A program made the position numbers and the translations under genes. 64,000 bases of DNA. Source: Leifsonia aquatica. Its GTDB lineage: Bacteria > Actinomycetota > Actinomycetes > Actinomycetales > Microbacteriaceae. The stretch is taken from assembly GCF_014190775.1 (NCBI RefSeq), contig NZ_JACHVP010000001.1, positions 682,001 through 746,000 on the forward strand. The letters are read 5' to 3'. Below, piece after piece: positions 17,003 through 25,538 of the stretch. Position 1 is the first letter of the stretch. Each line of letters opens with the position of its first letter. The notes below the pieces were generated by a model. It did not search any database, was not told the origin of the DNA, and was given only the letters and a program-made list of their open reading frames with translations.

Positions 17003-18364
17003 ATGATCGCATCGGAGCAGACGCTCACCCGGCCGACGGTCGCACGCTACGCCATCGGTTCGCTCGGCACCGGCGGCTTCTCCACGCTCCCCGGTCTCGT
17101 CCTCGTCTACTACCTGACGGACAGCCTCGGCGTCGCCGCACTGGTGGCGGGCGTCGTCGTGACCGTGGCCAAGGTGTGGGATGTCATCATCGACCCCGTC
17201 ATCGGCGCCCGCAGCGACCGGATGCTCGCCGTACGCGGATCCCGCCGGGCGATGATGGTGCTCGGCGCGGCCACGCTTCCGGTGTTCTTCCTGCTGACGT
17301 TCGCGGTGCCGGCCGGGATGCCCGAGGGTGTCGCCGCGACCTGGGTCCTGATCGCCTTCGTACTGACCGCCACGTCGTTCAGCCTGTTCCAGGTGCCGTA
17401 CATCGCGTTGCCCGCGGAGCTGGCCGGCGGGTACGACGAGCGGACGCGCCTCCTCACCTGGCGGGTGGTCGTTCTGACGTTCGCGATCCTGCTGTTCGGC
17501 GCAGGCGGACCGGCGCTCCGCTCGCTCGGCGGCTACCCGGTCATGGCGCTCATCGCCGGCGTCGTCATCGGCGGCGGGATGCTGATCTCGGCCTTCGTGG
17601 CGCCGCGGCACGCTCCGGCCGCGGTCGCCCCTCCCCGCGAGTCGGTGCTCGTGACACTGCGCACGAACTATGCGGCCGGCGTGCGCGTGCTGCGGGACAG
17701 CCAGCCGTTCCGGGCGCTGCTGCTCACGTTCCTGCTGCAGGGACTCGCCACCGGCCTCATGCTCGCCGGGGCGAACTACGTCGCGACCTGGGTGCTGCAC
17801 TCCGAGGACGCCGTCACCTTCCTCTTCCTCGCCCTCATCGGACCGGCCCTCGTCGTCACGCCGCTGTGGGGCGTCGTCGCCCGGCGCGTCGGCAAGGAGC
17901 GCGGCTTCATCGCCGCGAGCGTGCTCTTCGGGCTCGCCGCCCTCTCGATGGTCGCCCTGCTCTGGGCGCCCGGAGCCTGGGTCTACCTCCCCGTGGCCGT
18001 GGCGGGTGCCGCCTACGCCGGCATGCAGTCCCTGCCCATGGCGATGCTGCCCGACGTGATCTCGCACGACGCGCGCCGCAACGGGCCGGGCCGCGCGGGG
18101 ACGTTCGGCGGGATGTGGACCGCGGGCGAGACGACGGGGATGGCGCTGGGCGCGACCGTGCTCACCGTGGTGCTCGCCGTGACGGGCTACGTCGTGCGCT
18201 CCTCCGACCCCACCCAGTTCGTGGCCGGGGCGACGCAGCCCGCCCCGGCCGTCGCCGGCATCGTGCTCGCGTTCAGTGCGGTGCCCGCTGTCCTGCTCGC
18301 CCTCAGCCTCATCCCGCTCGGCCGCTACCGCCTCCGGAAGGACGACATCGATGGTCTCGTTTGA
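17003..18364 (+). CDS. MFS transporter, GPH (glycoside-pentoside-hexuronide) type
   Basis: A protein of 453 residues with about twelve membrane segments. Family features are 'VYYLTDSLGV' near the start, 'AKVWDVIIDPVIGARSDR' at about 57-74 (the GPH signature with its Asp) and 'FSLFQVPYIALPAEL'. GPH transporters move sugars or sugar-like solutes with cations; the substrate is not evident. The next gene, a PLP-dependent lyase-type enzyme, starts inside the last 14 bases, so both probably act on the same compound. Confidence 0.82.
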   Translation: MIASEQTLTRPTVARYAIGSLGTGGFSTLPGLVLVYYLTDSLGVAALVAGVVVTVAKVWDVIIDPVIGARSDRMLAVRGSRRAMMVLGAATLPVFFLLTFAVPAGMPEGVAATWVLIAFVLTATSFSLFQVPYIALPAELAGGYDERTRLLTWRVVVLTFAILLFGAGGPALRSLGGYPVMALIAGVVIGGGMLISAFVAPRHAPAAVAPPRESVLVTLRTNYAAGVRVLRDSQPFRALLLTFLLQGLATGLMLAGANYVATWVLHSEDAVTFLFLALIGPALVVTPLWGVVARRVGKERGFIAASVLFGLAALSMVALLWAPGAWVYLPVAVAGAAYAGMQSLPMAMLPDVISHDARRNGPGRAGTFGGMWTAGETTGMALGATVLTVVLAVTGYVVRSSDPTQFVAGATQPAPAVAGIVLAFSAVPAVLLALSLIPLGRYRLRKDDIDGLV

Positions 18365-19826
18365 CGCCAGGGCGGTCCTCGCCCGTCTCGCCGCCCTGCG
18401 CTCGGCCGACGCGCCGACGCACGGCGGCCACGTGCTCAGCTACGTGTACGACTCGGGCGTCGCCGAGATCGACGAGCTGGCCGCCGAGGCCATGCGGCTC
18501 GTGCAGCCGGTGAACGGCCTCGATCCGACGACCTTCACCTCCGTCGCCGTGATGGAGCGGGAGGTGATCGGCTTCGCGCGCGAGCTGCTCCACGGGGGCG
18601 ACGACGTGGTCGGCTCGGTCACCTCGGGTGGCACCGAGTCGTGCCTCCTCGCGGTCAAGACCGCGCGGGAGGCGTGGCGCGCCGCGGGCGGGGAGGGCCG
18701 AGCGCGGCTCCTCGCGCCGGTCACGGTGCACGCCGCGTTCCAGAAGGCCGCCGAGTACTTCGACCTCGCGCTCGACCTGGTGCCCGTCGACCCGGAGACC
18801 GGCGTGATCGACCCGGACCGCCTCCTCGACCGCCTGGGTCCGGACGTCGCGCTCGTGGTCGTCTCCGCGCCCTCCTACCCGTTCGGCACGCTCGACCCGG
18901 TCGAGGTCGTCGCCGCCGCCTGCGAAGAGGCCGGCGTCGCCCTGCACGTCGACGGCTGCATCGGCGGCTGGATCCTGCCGTTCTGGCGCGGTGCCGACGG
19001 GGATGCCCTGCCGCTGTGGGACTTCCGCGTGCCGGGCGTCACGAGCATCTCGGCCGACCTCCACAAGTTCGGCTACGCGCCGAAGGGTGCGAGCGTGCTG
19101 CTCCAGCGCGGACGCGACCGCCAGCGCCTGCAGTACTTCGCCACGACCGGTTGGCCGGGCTATCCGGTCGTCAACCCGACGCTCCTCGGCTCCAAGTCCG
19201 CTGCGGCCCTGGCCGCATCGTGGGCGATCACCCAGGCCCTGGGTGCTCGCGGGCTGGCCGAGCTGGGCGAATCCTGCCTGCGCTCGACGGCCGCGATCGC
19301 GGACCTGATCGGCGACATCGAGGGACTGCGCGTGCTCGGCACGCCGACCGGGCCGCTGCTCGCGGTGACCAGCGACGACTCCGTGTCCGCCGACCGCCGC
19401 GTCGACCCGCATCACTGGGCCGACCGCGCCCGCCTGCGCGGCTGGCACCTCCAGCTGCAGCCCGGCCTGACACAGGAGGACGGCACGCACCTCCCGCACA
19501 CGACCCACCTCACGATCACCCCGGTCACCGGCAGCCGTCTGGACGAGCTGGAGGCCGCCCTGCGCGCCTCCGCGGACGAGGTGCGCGGCGTGCCTCCGGT
19601 CGATCCGTCCGGCCTTCTCGGCGCGCTCCCGCCGGGGCTGGCCGACGGGCCGCTCGACTCCGACACGGCCGCAGCGGTGCTGCAGGCCGTGGGGATCGGC
19701 GGGGGAGGCGACGGGCGGCTCCCCGACGAGCAGGCTCCGCTGCTCGCTCTCATCGAGGCGCTGCCCCGCCCGCTCACCGAGCGCCTGCTGGTCGAACTGC
19801 TGGCCCGCATCGTCGAGCCGGTCTAG
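18351..19826 (+). CDS. PLP-dependent decarboxylase/sphingosine-1-phosphate-lyase-like enzyme
   Basis: A protein of 491 residues of the group II decarboxylase superfamily, fold type I. PLP contacts: 'SVTSGGTESCLLAVK' at 89-103, 'APVTVHAAFQKAAEYF' (ring-stacking His), 'LHVDGCIGG' at 198-206 (Asp201) and the Schiff-base lysine Lys239 in 'SADLHKFGYAPKG'. The 'HKFGYAPKG' form matches sphingosine-1-phosphate lyase relatives more than glutamate decarboxylase. It could be a C-C lyase or amino-acid decarboxylase; the substrate is unknown. It is coupled to the upstream MFS transporter by a 14-base overlap. Confidence 0.78.
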   Translation: MVSFDARAVLARLAALRSADAPTHGGHVLSYVYDSGVAEIDELAAEAMRLVQPVNGLDPTTFTSVAVMEREVIGFARELLHGGDDVVGSVTSGGTESCLLAVKTAREAWRAAGGEGRARLLAPVTVHAAFQKAAEYFDLALDLVPVDPETGVIDPDRLLDRLGPDVALVVVSAPSYPFGTLDPVEVVAAACEEAGVALHVDGCIGGWILPFWRGADGDALPLWDFRVPGVTSISADLHKFGYAPKGASVLLQRGRDRQRLQYFATTGWPGYPVVNPTLLGSKSAAALAASWAITQALGARGLAELGESCLRSTAAIADLIGDIEGLRVLGTPTGPLLAVTSDDSVSADRRVDPHHWADRARLRGWHLQLQPGLTQEDGTHLPHTTHLTITPVTGSRLDELEAALRASADEVRGVPPVDPSGLLGALPPGLADGPLDSDTAAAVLQAVGIGGGGDGRLPDEQAPLLALIEALPRPLTERLLVELLARIVEPV

Positions 19827-19841
19827 CCGCCGGGTCGCGCG

Positions 19842-20984
19842 CTACTTGAGACTCAGCCCGAGCTTGCGGCCCGACAGACCGCGCGCGCGGGTGGCGAGCC
19901 GTTCGGCGACGGCGCGGATCGCGGCCGCCGCGGGATCGGCGGGGTCGGTCACGACGATCGGCGCGCCCACGTCCCCGCCGGCGCGCAGCGGGATGCTGAG
20001 CGGCACGGAGGCCAGCAGCGGCACCTCCTCGTCCTGGCCTGCCGACAGGCGGCGGGCGACCTCCGCTCCGCCTCCGCTGCCGAAGAGGTCGAGGATGCTG
20101 CCGTCGGGCTGCACCAGGCCCGCCATGTTCTCGATCACGCCGACGACCTTCTGGCCGGTCTGCCGGGCGACGACGCCGCTGCGCTCGGCGACGTCGGCTG
20201 CGGCGGGCTGGGGAGTCGTCACCACCAGCACCTCCGCCTGGGGGAGCAGCTGCCCGACTGAGATGGCCACGTCTCCGGTGCCCGGCGGGAGGTCCAGGAG
20301 CAGGATGTCGAGGTCGCCGAAGAACACGTCGCCGAGGAACTGCTGGATGGTCCGGTGCAGCATCGGGCCGCGCCAGGCGACCGCCGCGGACGCGGAGTCG
20401 ACGAACATCCCGATCGAGACGACCTTCACGCCGTAGGCGACGGGCGGGAGGATCATGTCGTCCACCCGGGTCGGCCGCGGCGCGACGCCGTTCTCGTCGG
20501 TCATCCCGAGCACGCCGGGGATCGAGAAGCCGTGCACGTCGGCGTCGACGATGCCGACGCGCAGCCCGCGCTCCGCGAGCGCCACCGCCAGGTTCGCGGT
20601 GACGGTGGATTTGCCCACGCCGCCCTTGCCGCTCGTGACGGCGTAGACGCGGGTGAGGGAGTCCGGGCCGAACTGAGCGGTCCGCTCGGCTTTGCCGCCG
20701 CGCAGGCGCTCCGTGAGGGCGCGGCGCTCGGCCGGGGTCATCACGGAGACGTCGACGGTCACGTCCGTCACCCCGGGGACGCTCGCGGTCGCGGCGCGCA
20801 CGTCCCGCTCGATCGCGTCGGCGGCCGGGCAGCCGACGATCGTCAGCTTGATGCCGACCGTCGCGTGCCCGTCGGGGGCGACTTCCACCCCACCCACCAT
20901 GTCCAGCTCGGTGATGGGCTTGCGGATCTCGGGGTCGAGCACGGCGGCCAGCGCACGCCCGACGGCGTCCGCCAGCTCAGGCAC
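19842..20984 (-). CDS. mrp: Mrp/ApbC family P-loop ATPase, iron-sulfur carrier
   Basis: A protein of 380 residues. The N-terminal DUF59/MIP18 domain (about 1-95) carries 'LTIVGCPAADAIERDV'. The P-loop domain has 'YAVTSGKGGVGKSTVTANLA' with deviant Walker A, 'GIVDADVHGFSIPGVLG' and 'LLLDLPPGTGDVAISV'. Mrp/ApbC proteins carry iron-sulfur clusters. The C-terminal CxxC that bridges clusters in enterobacterial Mrp is absent ('ENMAGLVQPDGSILDLFGSG'), which may be normal in Actinobacteria. GTG 20984 overlaps the stop of DUF1003 by eight bases. It forms an operon with the two upstream genes. Confidence 0.93.
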   Translation of the reverse strand: MPELADAVGRALAAVLDPEIRKPITELDMVGGVEVAPDGHATVGIKLTIVGCPAADAIERDVRAATASVPGVTDVTVDVSVMTPAERRALTERLRGGKAERTAQFGPDSLTRVYAVTSGKGGVGKSTVTANLAVALAERGLRVGIVDADVHGFSIPGVLGMTDENGVAPRPTRVDDMILPPVAYGVKVVSIGMFVDSASAAVAWRGPMLHRTIQQFLGDVFFGDLDILLLDLPPGTGDVAISVGQLLPQAEVLVVTTPQPAAADVAERSGVVARQTGQKVVGVIENMAGLVQPDGSILDLFGSGGGAEVARRLSAGQDEEVPLLASVPLSIPLRAGGDVGAPIVVTDPADPAAAAIRAVAERLATRARGLSGRKLGLSLK

Positions 20985-21510
20985 GGGTCGTCTCGCCTTC
21001 TTCCGCGTCCCGCTCCTCGAGGTCTTCGAGCAGGGCGCGCAGCTCGGCGCGGATGAAGTCCTTCGTCGCCATGTCCTTGACCGCGAGCCGCAGGGCGACG
21101 ACCTCGCGGGCGAGGTACTCCGTGTCGGCCAGGTTGCGCTCGGCGCGCTGGCGGTCCTGCTCGATCTGCACACGGTCGCGGTCGTCCTGCCGGTTCTGGG
21201 CGAGCAGGATGAGCGGCGCGGCGTACGACGCCTGGAGCGACAGCACCAGGGTCAGGGCGATGAAGCCGAGCGCCGCGGAGTCGAACCGCCACGAGGTCGG
21301 GAGGAGGGTGTTCCACGCCATCCAGGCGACGACGAAGACGGTGAGGCCGAGGATGAACCACGGCGTCCCCATGGCGCGCGCGATCCACTCGGTGAACCGT
21401 CCGAAGCGGTCGCTCTGCTCGGCCCGCCCACGTCGCGACGACGACCCCAGGACGGGTGTGCGCAGACCTTTCGGCGCATCGAGACGGGTGTCCTGCTTAC
21501 CTCGTGCCAT
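20977..21510 (-). CDS. DUF1003 membrane protein
   Basis: A protein of 177 residues with two membrane segments at about 50-68 and 82-100 ('WFILGLTVFVVAWMAWN' and 'LGFIALTLVLSLQASYAAP'). The characteristic DUF1003 stretch 'APLILLAQNRQDDRDR' and a long charged C-terminal coiled coil follow. Function is unknown. It overlaps the MgtE-N/CBS gene by 14 bases and mrp by eight bases. This order (MgtE-N/CBS, DUF1003, mrp) is conserved in Actinobacteria by my recall, which argues for a shared housekeeping role. Confidence 0.88.
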   Translation of the reverse strand: MARGKQDTRLDAPKGLRTPVLGSSSRRGRAEQSDRFGRFTEWIARAMGTPWFILGLTVFVVAWMAWNTLLPTSWRFDSAALGFIALTLVLSLQASYAAPLILLAQNRQDDRDRVQIEQDRQRAERNLADTEYLAREVVALRLAVKDMATKDFIRAELRALLEDLEERDAEEGETTRA

Positions 21511-22819
21511 TCGAACCCCTCCTTCCGTTCACGATCGGGATGCTGCCGGTCTCGTCGGACGAGGCCGTGCGTTTCACGGGCTCGTCCTCGTCTTGGCTCC
21601 GCCAGTCGTCGGGGAGCAGATAGTCGAGGATGTCGTCGATGGTCACCACCCCGACGAGTCGGTGCTTGTCGTCGACCACGGGGACCGAGACGAGGTTGTA
21701 GCTGGCCAGGATGCGCGAGACCTCGGCCGCGGAGGTGTCGGCGGTGACCGGCTCCAGGCTCGGGTCGAGCAGGGTGCCGAGACGCACGTGCGGCGGGTAG
21801 CGCAGCATCCGCTGGAAGTGCACGATGCCGAGGAACCGGCCGGTCGGCGACTCGTAGGGCGGCAGCGTCACGCAGACGGCGGCGCCGAGGGCGGGGGCGA
21901 GCTCGTGGCGGCGGATGAGCGCGAGGCCCTCGGCGACGGTGGCGTCGGCCGACACGATGATGGGCTCGGTCGTCATCAGACCGCCGGCGGTGTCGGGCGC
22001 GTAGCTGAGGAGCATGCGGACGTCCTCCGCCTCCTCCGGCTCCATCAGCTCCAGGAGGTGCTCGCCGCGCTCGTCGGAGAGCTGGGCGATGAGGTCGGCG
22101 GCGTCGTCCGGCTCCATCTGGTCGAGCACGTCGGCGGCGCGGTCGTCGTCGAGCTTGGTGAGGATCTGCACCTGCTCGCTCTCGGGCATCTCCTCGAGCA
22201 CGTCGGCCAGGCGGTCGTCGGGGAGCTCCTCCGCCACCTCCAGCATCCGCTGGGGCGGAAGGTCGAGCAGCGTGTTCGCGAGGTCGGCCGGCTTCAGTTC
22301 GGAGTAGGTGGCGATCAGCTGCTCCGCCGACTGCGCCTCCCCGCCGCGGAGGCGCTCGCGCACCTCGTTCCACGACACGAACGTGGTCGGTCCCTTGCCG
22401 AACGGGGACGAACCCGTCTTGGGGCGACGCACGAAGAGCTGGCCGACCGCCCACTCGCCGGTGGGGGACTCCTCGATGGCGACGTCCTCGATGGTGGCTT
22501 CGCCGGTGCCGTCGGCGAAGTCGACCTTGCGGCCGAGGAGCTCCGCGATGACGCGCACCTCCCCGCCGCGCTGCTCGAACCGCCGCACGTTGATGAGGCC
22601 GGTGGTGATGATCTGGCCGGGGGAGATGCTGGTGACCCGTCCGATCGAGACGAAGACGCGGCGCTTGCCGGGGATCTCGACGATCAGTCCGACGACCGTC
22701 GGCGGATCCGATTTGCGGTAGACCACCAGCACGTCGCGCACGCGCCCGACCCGGTCGCCGACCGGGTCGAAGACGCTGGTCCCGGCCAGCCGGGCGACGA
22801 AGATCCTGGTGCTACTCAC
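21497..22819 (-). CDS. PRC-barrel/MgtE-N/CBS domain protein without transport domain
   Basis: A protein of 440 residues: a PRC-barrel-like N-terminus ('RLAGTSVFDPVGDRVGRVRD') and a second such segment near 100-140, then an MgtE N-terminal superhelix (about 165-280) with its repeated pattern 'LPDDRLADVLEEMPESEQVQ' and 'LDDDRAADVLDQMEPDDAAD'. Two CBS domains follow ('LMTTEPIIVSADATVAEGL', 'VPVVDDKHRLVGVVTIDDIL'). The membrane domain of true MgtE channels is absent, so this looks like a cytosolic Mg or nucleotide sensor rather than a transporter. GTG 22819 has TAGGTT at -13 to -8. Confidence 0.88.
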   Translation of the reverse strand: MSSTRIFVARLAGTSVFDPVGDRVGRVRDVLVVYRKSDPPTVVGLIVEIPGKRRVFVSIGRVTSISPGQIITTGLINVRRFEQRGGEVRVIAELLGRKVDFADGTGEATIEDVAIEESPTGEWAVGQLFVRRPKTGSSPFGKGPTTFVSWNEVRERLRGGEAQSAEQLIATYSELKPADLANTLLDLPPQRMLEVAEELPDDRLADVLEEMPESEQVQILTKLDDDRAADVLDQMEPDDAADLIAQLSDERGEHLLELMEPEEAEDVRMLLSYAPDTAGGLMTTEPIIVSADATVAEGLALIRRHELAPALGAAVCVTLPPYESPTGRFLGIVHFQRMLRYPPHVRLGTLLDPSLEPVTADTSAAEVSRILASYNLVSVPVVDDKHRLVGVVTIDDILDYLLPDDWRSQDEDEPVKRTASSDETGSIPIVNGRRGSNGTR

Positions 22820-22826
22820 GTGTATA

Positions 22827-22832
22827 AACCTA
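22827..22832 (-). promoter_or_regulatory. Leaderless -10 of the MgtE-N/CBS operon
   Basis: TAGGTT on the minus strand lies at -13 to -8 from the GTG at 22819. It would drive the three-gene unit that ends with mrp. Confidence 0.45.
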
Positions 22833-22876
22833 TGCCCTTCCCGCCGCAGGGGCCGTGAGAATGGAACAATGGGGCG

Positions 22877-23533
22877 ATGAGCTCCCCAAGCCCTCTCGGC
22901 GGCCGCAACCGGATCCTGTTCCCGACCCTCCCGCGCGGTGAGGTGGTCGCGACCTTCGACAGCTATCCCGCCGCCCAGGAGGCGGTGGACGTGCTCGCCC
23001 GCGCCGACTTCCCGGTCGACAAGGTCTCCATCATCGGCAGCGATCTCAAGAGCGTCGAGCGCGTGACCGGCAAGCTCACCTGGGGGCGCGTCGCGCTCGC
23101 CGGTGCGGCCTCGGGCGCCTGGCTCGGCATCTTCTTCGGGCTGCTGCTCGTGATCTTCTCCCCGACGGTCAGCTTCGCCTTCGTGATCGCCGCCGTGCTC
23201 ATCGGCGCCGGCTTCGGGATGCTCTTCGGCATCGTCTCGTACGCCATCAACCGGCGTCGCAAGGACTACACCTCGGTCATGCAGGTGATCGCCACGAGCT
23301 ACTCGGTCCTGGTCGACGGCGACCTCGGCAACCGCGCGCGCAACCTGCTCGACGGGCGGCCGACGGAGCAGCCCCAGGCCGCCGCCGCGCACCCGAGCGA
23401 CCCGCCGGCCGCCCCGCACCCCAGCGACCCGCCGAGCGCGTGGCAGCCGCCCGCGCCGCAGCCGCCGGTCGAGCCGGAGCCGCCGGTGGACGGCCCGGAG
23501 GACCCGACGGCGCCACCCGCTCCGCGGGCCTGA
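22877..23533 (+). CDS. General-stress-protein-17M-like membrane protein
   Basis: A protein of 218 residues. The N-terminal domain ('GEVVATFDSYPAAQEAVDVL', 'FPVDKVSIIGSDLKSVERVT') resembles general stress protein 17M/YflT. Two membrane helices follow at about 76-118. The C-terminus from about 165 is a Pro-rich low-complexity tail with repeated 'HPSDPP'. Function is unknown. It is divergent from the MgtE-N/CBS operon with a 57-base gap. AACAAT lies at -12 to -7 from the ATG and there is no ribosome site, so it may also be leaderless. Confidence 0.75.
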   Translation: MSSPSPLGGRNRILFPTLPRGEVVATFDSYPAAQEAVDVLARADFPVDKVSIIGSDLKSVERVTGKLTWGRVALAGAASGAWLGIFFGLLLVIFSPTVSFAFVIAAVLIGAGFGMLFGIVSYAINRRRKDYTSVMQVIATSYSVLVDGDLGNRARNLLDGRPTEQPQAAAAHPSDPPAAPHPSDPPSAWQPPAPQPPVEPEPPVDGPEDPTAPPAPRA

Positions 23534-23608
23534 TCCCCGGGGTGGCGGCGCGCCCTCGCGCGGGCGCATGATGGAGACGGCATCGCCGTCGACGTCGATG
23601 AGGACCGC

Positions 23609-25435
23609 ATGGAAGCCGCAGACCCGGACCCGAACACCCGCACGACCCGCGACTCCGTCGCGCCCGCCCCGCGGCTGAGCGCGCCGTTCGACACCCTCGC
23701 CGCCCTGGCGGAGGACCTGGCCGGGCACTTCGCGCTCGGGCCGCTCCTGGAGCGCATCCTCCGCCACACCCTCGAGCTTCTCGGCTGCGACAGCGGGTCG
23801 ATCTGCACCGTCGACGAGGCATCCGGCACCTACCGGAAGGATGCAGACCTCGGCGTCGGCTGCCGCTCGGGCGCGACGTTCCCGCTGGACGAGGGCGTGA
23901 CCGGGGAAGTCGTCCGGGCGCGCGGGACCGTGGTGTTCGACGAGTACGCCCAAGTGCGCGGCGGGCACATCGACGGTGCCGACCGCGACCTGCTGCACGC
24001 CACGATCGGGGTGCCGATCCGCTGGAACGGCGCGATCATCGGCGCTCTGGTGGTCTTCAGCCGCGATCCGGGCCGCCGGTTCAGCGGTCCAGAGGCCCAG
24101 CTGATCGAGAGCTTCGCCGCCCACGCGGGCATCGCCATCACGAACGCCCGCCTGCACGCGGTCGCGGCGGAGCGGGCGCAGGAGGCCGCCGTCGCCACGG
24201 AGCGCGAGCGTGTCGTCCGCGACGTCCACGACACGGTCGGCCGCGGGCTCGCCGACATCCTGTTGCGATTGGACGAGGCCGAGCGGCGGACGGCCGCCGG
24301 CGAGGATCCGCGCGCGGCGCTGACCCAGGCCCGCCGCGCCGCGCGCTCGGCGCTGAGCGAGACGCAGCGGACGGTGCTCGGGCTCGGTCCCGAGCAGCTG
24401 GACGGCCGGTCGCTGGGCGAGGCGATCGGGCTCGAGCTGGCCTGGGCGGAGTCCGCCGCCGGACTGTCCACGCGTCTGGTCGTGGTGGGGGAGCCGGGTC
24501 CGCTCGCGCCCGAGACCGTGCGCCAGCTCTTCCGGATCGTGCAGGAGTCGCTGACCAACGTGGTCGAGCATGCCTCGGCGCGCCAGGTGCGCGTCGGGAT
24601 CGTCTACGGGGAGCGCGAGGTGACCGCCCTCATCGAGGACGACGGGCGCGGCTTCGACGTCGGCGGCCTCGCGAAGGCGCCGAGCCGACCGCTCCGCGGG
24701 CTCGGCCTCCAGGGGCTCGCGGCACGGGCCGAGCACCTCGGCGGCAGCATCCACATCGAGTCGACGCCGCAGTGGGGCACGCGTGTGCGGGCGGAACTGC
24801 CGGTCGCCGCGGCCGCCCGGGAGCATGAGCACGCGCGCTGGCGGGTGCTCGTCGCCCACGCGAGCCCGCTCATCCGCTCCGGCCTGGTGCGGTCGCTCGC
24901 GCTCGCGGAACCGGACATCCAGGTCGTCGCCGAGGTCGCCGACGCGCAGTCGGCGGTGGAGGCGTACGACCTCCTGCGCCCGAACGTGGTGCTCGCCGAT
25001 CTCGACCTCCCGCACGTGGACGGGGTGCAGCTGACCTCCTACCTGCGCGCGGCCGACGACGAGGCCCGGGTGGTGCTCCTGATCGGCTCGGTGGCCGACG
25101 ACCGGCTGCTCGGCGGCACCCGGGTCGGCGCGGCCGGGTTCGTGGAGGCGACCGCCGACCCCGCCGCGATCGCGCGGACGGTCGTGGCGGCGGCGCGAGG
25201 CGACCTCCTCCTCAGCCCCGAGTTCCTCAGCCGGTTCGCCGTCTCGCTGACCGGAGGCGACGAACCTCTGACGGCGCGCGAGCGGGAGGTGCGGGCGCTC
25301 GTCGAGCAGGGGATGCCCGACAAGCAGATCGCGGCCACCCTGCACATCTCGGTCAAGACCGTCGAGAAGCACGTCGGCGCGCTGCTGCGCAAGACCGGCG
25401 CGGCGAACCGCACGGTCCTCGCTGCCCGCCGCTGA
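23609..25435 (+). CDS. Hybrid NarL-type histidine kinase/LuxR response regulator fusion
   Basis: A protein of 608 residues joining a whole two-component pathway. GAF domain at about 28-185; HisKA_3 with phosphoacceptor His207 in 'VVRDVHDTVGRGLADILLRL'; HATPase with N box 'QESLTNVVEHA' (312-322) and 'EDDGRGFD' (343-350); receiver at 411-532; LuxR helix-turn-helix at 553-606 ('LTAREREVRALVEQGMPDKQ'). No membrane segment is seen, so it is cytosolic. The receiver keeps Asp464 but has Ala416-His417 where the acidic pair is expected and Ala514 at the conserved Lys, so normal phospho-signalling is doubtful. It may control the downstream aldolase-dhaLK genes. Confidence 0.88.
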   Translation: MEAADPDPNTRTTRDSVAPAPRLSAPFDTLAALAEDLAGHFALGPLLERILRHTLELLGCDSGSICTVDEASGTYRKDADLGVGCRSGATFPLDEGVTGEVVRARGTVVFDEYAQVRGGHIDGADRDLLHATIGVPIRWNGAIIGALVVFSRDPGRRFSGPEAQLIESFAAHAGIAITNARLHAVAAERAQEAAVATERERVVRDVHDTVGRGLADILLRLDEAERRTAAGEDPRAALTQARRAARSALSETQRTVLGLGPEQLDGRSLGEAIGLELAWAESAAGLSTRLVVVGEPGPLAPETVRQLFRIVQESLTNVVEHASARQVRVGIVYGEREVTALIEDDGRGFDVGGLAKAPSRPLRGLGLQGLAARAEHLGGSIHIESTPQWGTRVRAELPVAAAAREHEHARWRVLVAHASPLIRSGLVRSLALAEPDIQVVAEVADAQSAVEAYDLLRPNVVLADLDLPHVDGVQLTSYLRAADDEARVVLLIGSVADDRLLGGTRVGAAGFVEATADPAAIARTVVAAARGDLLLSPEFLSRFAVSLTGGDEPLTAREREVRALVEQGMPDKQIAATLHISVKTVEKHVGALLRKTGAANRTVLAARR

Positions 25436-25449
25436 CCGGTGCCCTCTGC

Positions 25450-25484
25450 GGGGAATCCCTACCGCCGGGATGGGGGAACTCCCC
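25450..25484. promoter_or_regulatory. GGGGA-type palindromic repeats before the aldolase operon
   Basis: GGGGAATCCC (25450-25459) and the palindrome GGGGA-AC-TCCCC (25473-25484) lie in the gap between the kinase/regulator fusion and the aldolase gene. A TACCCT -10-like hexamer lies nearer the gene. The paired dyads could bind a LuxR-type protein, possibly the upstream fusion; this is inferred from position only. Confidence 0.4.
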
Positions 25485-25538
25485 GTGTCGCCCGTCCGCG
25501 CCTGCTGCCTACCCTGAGCGTGGAACGAGGAGGATCCC

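Noticed and set aside
23380-23533. Repeated Pro-rich units that might be a DNA repeat element
   Set aside because: They are in frame within the stress-protein-like gene and encode a low-complexity tail (HPSDPP-type units); there is no spacer structure.
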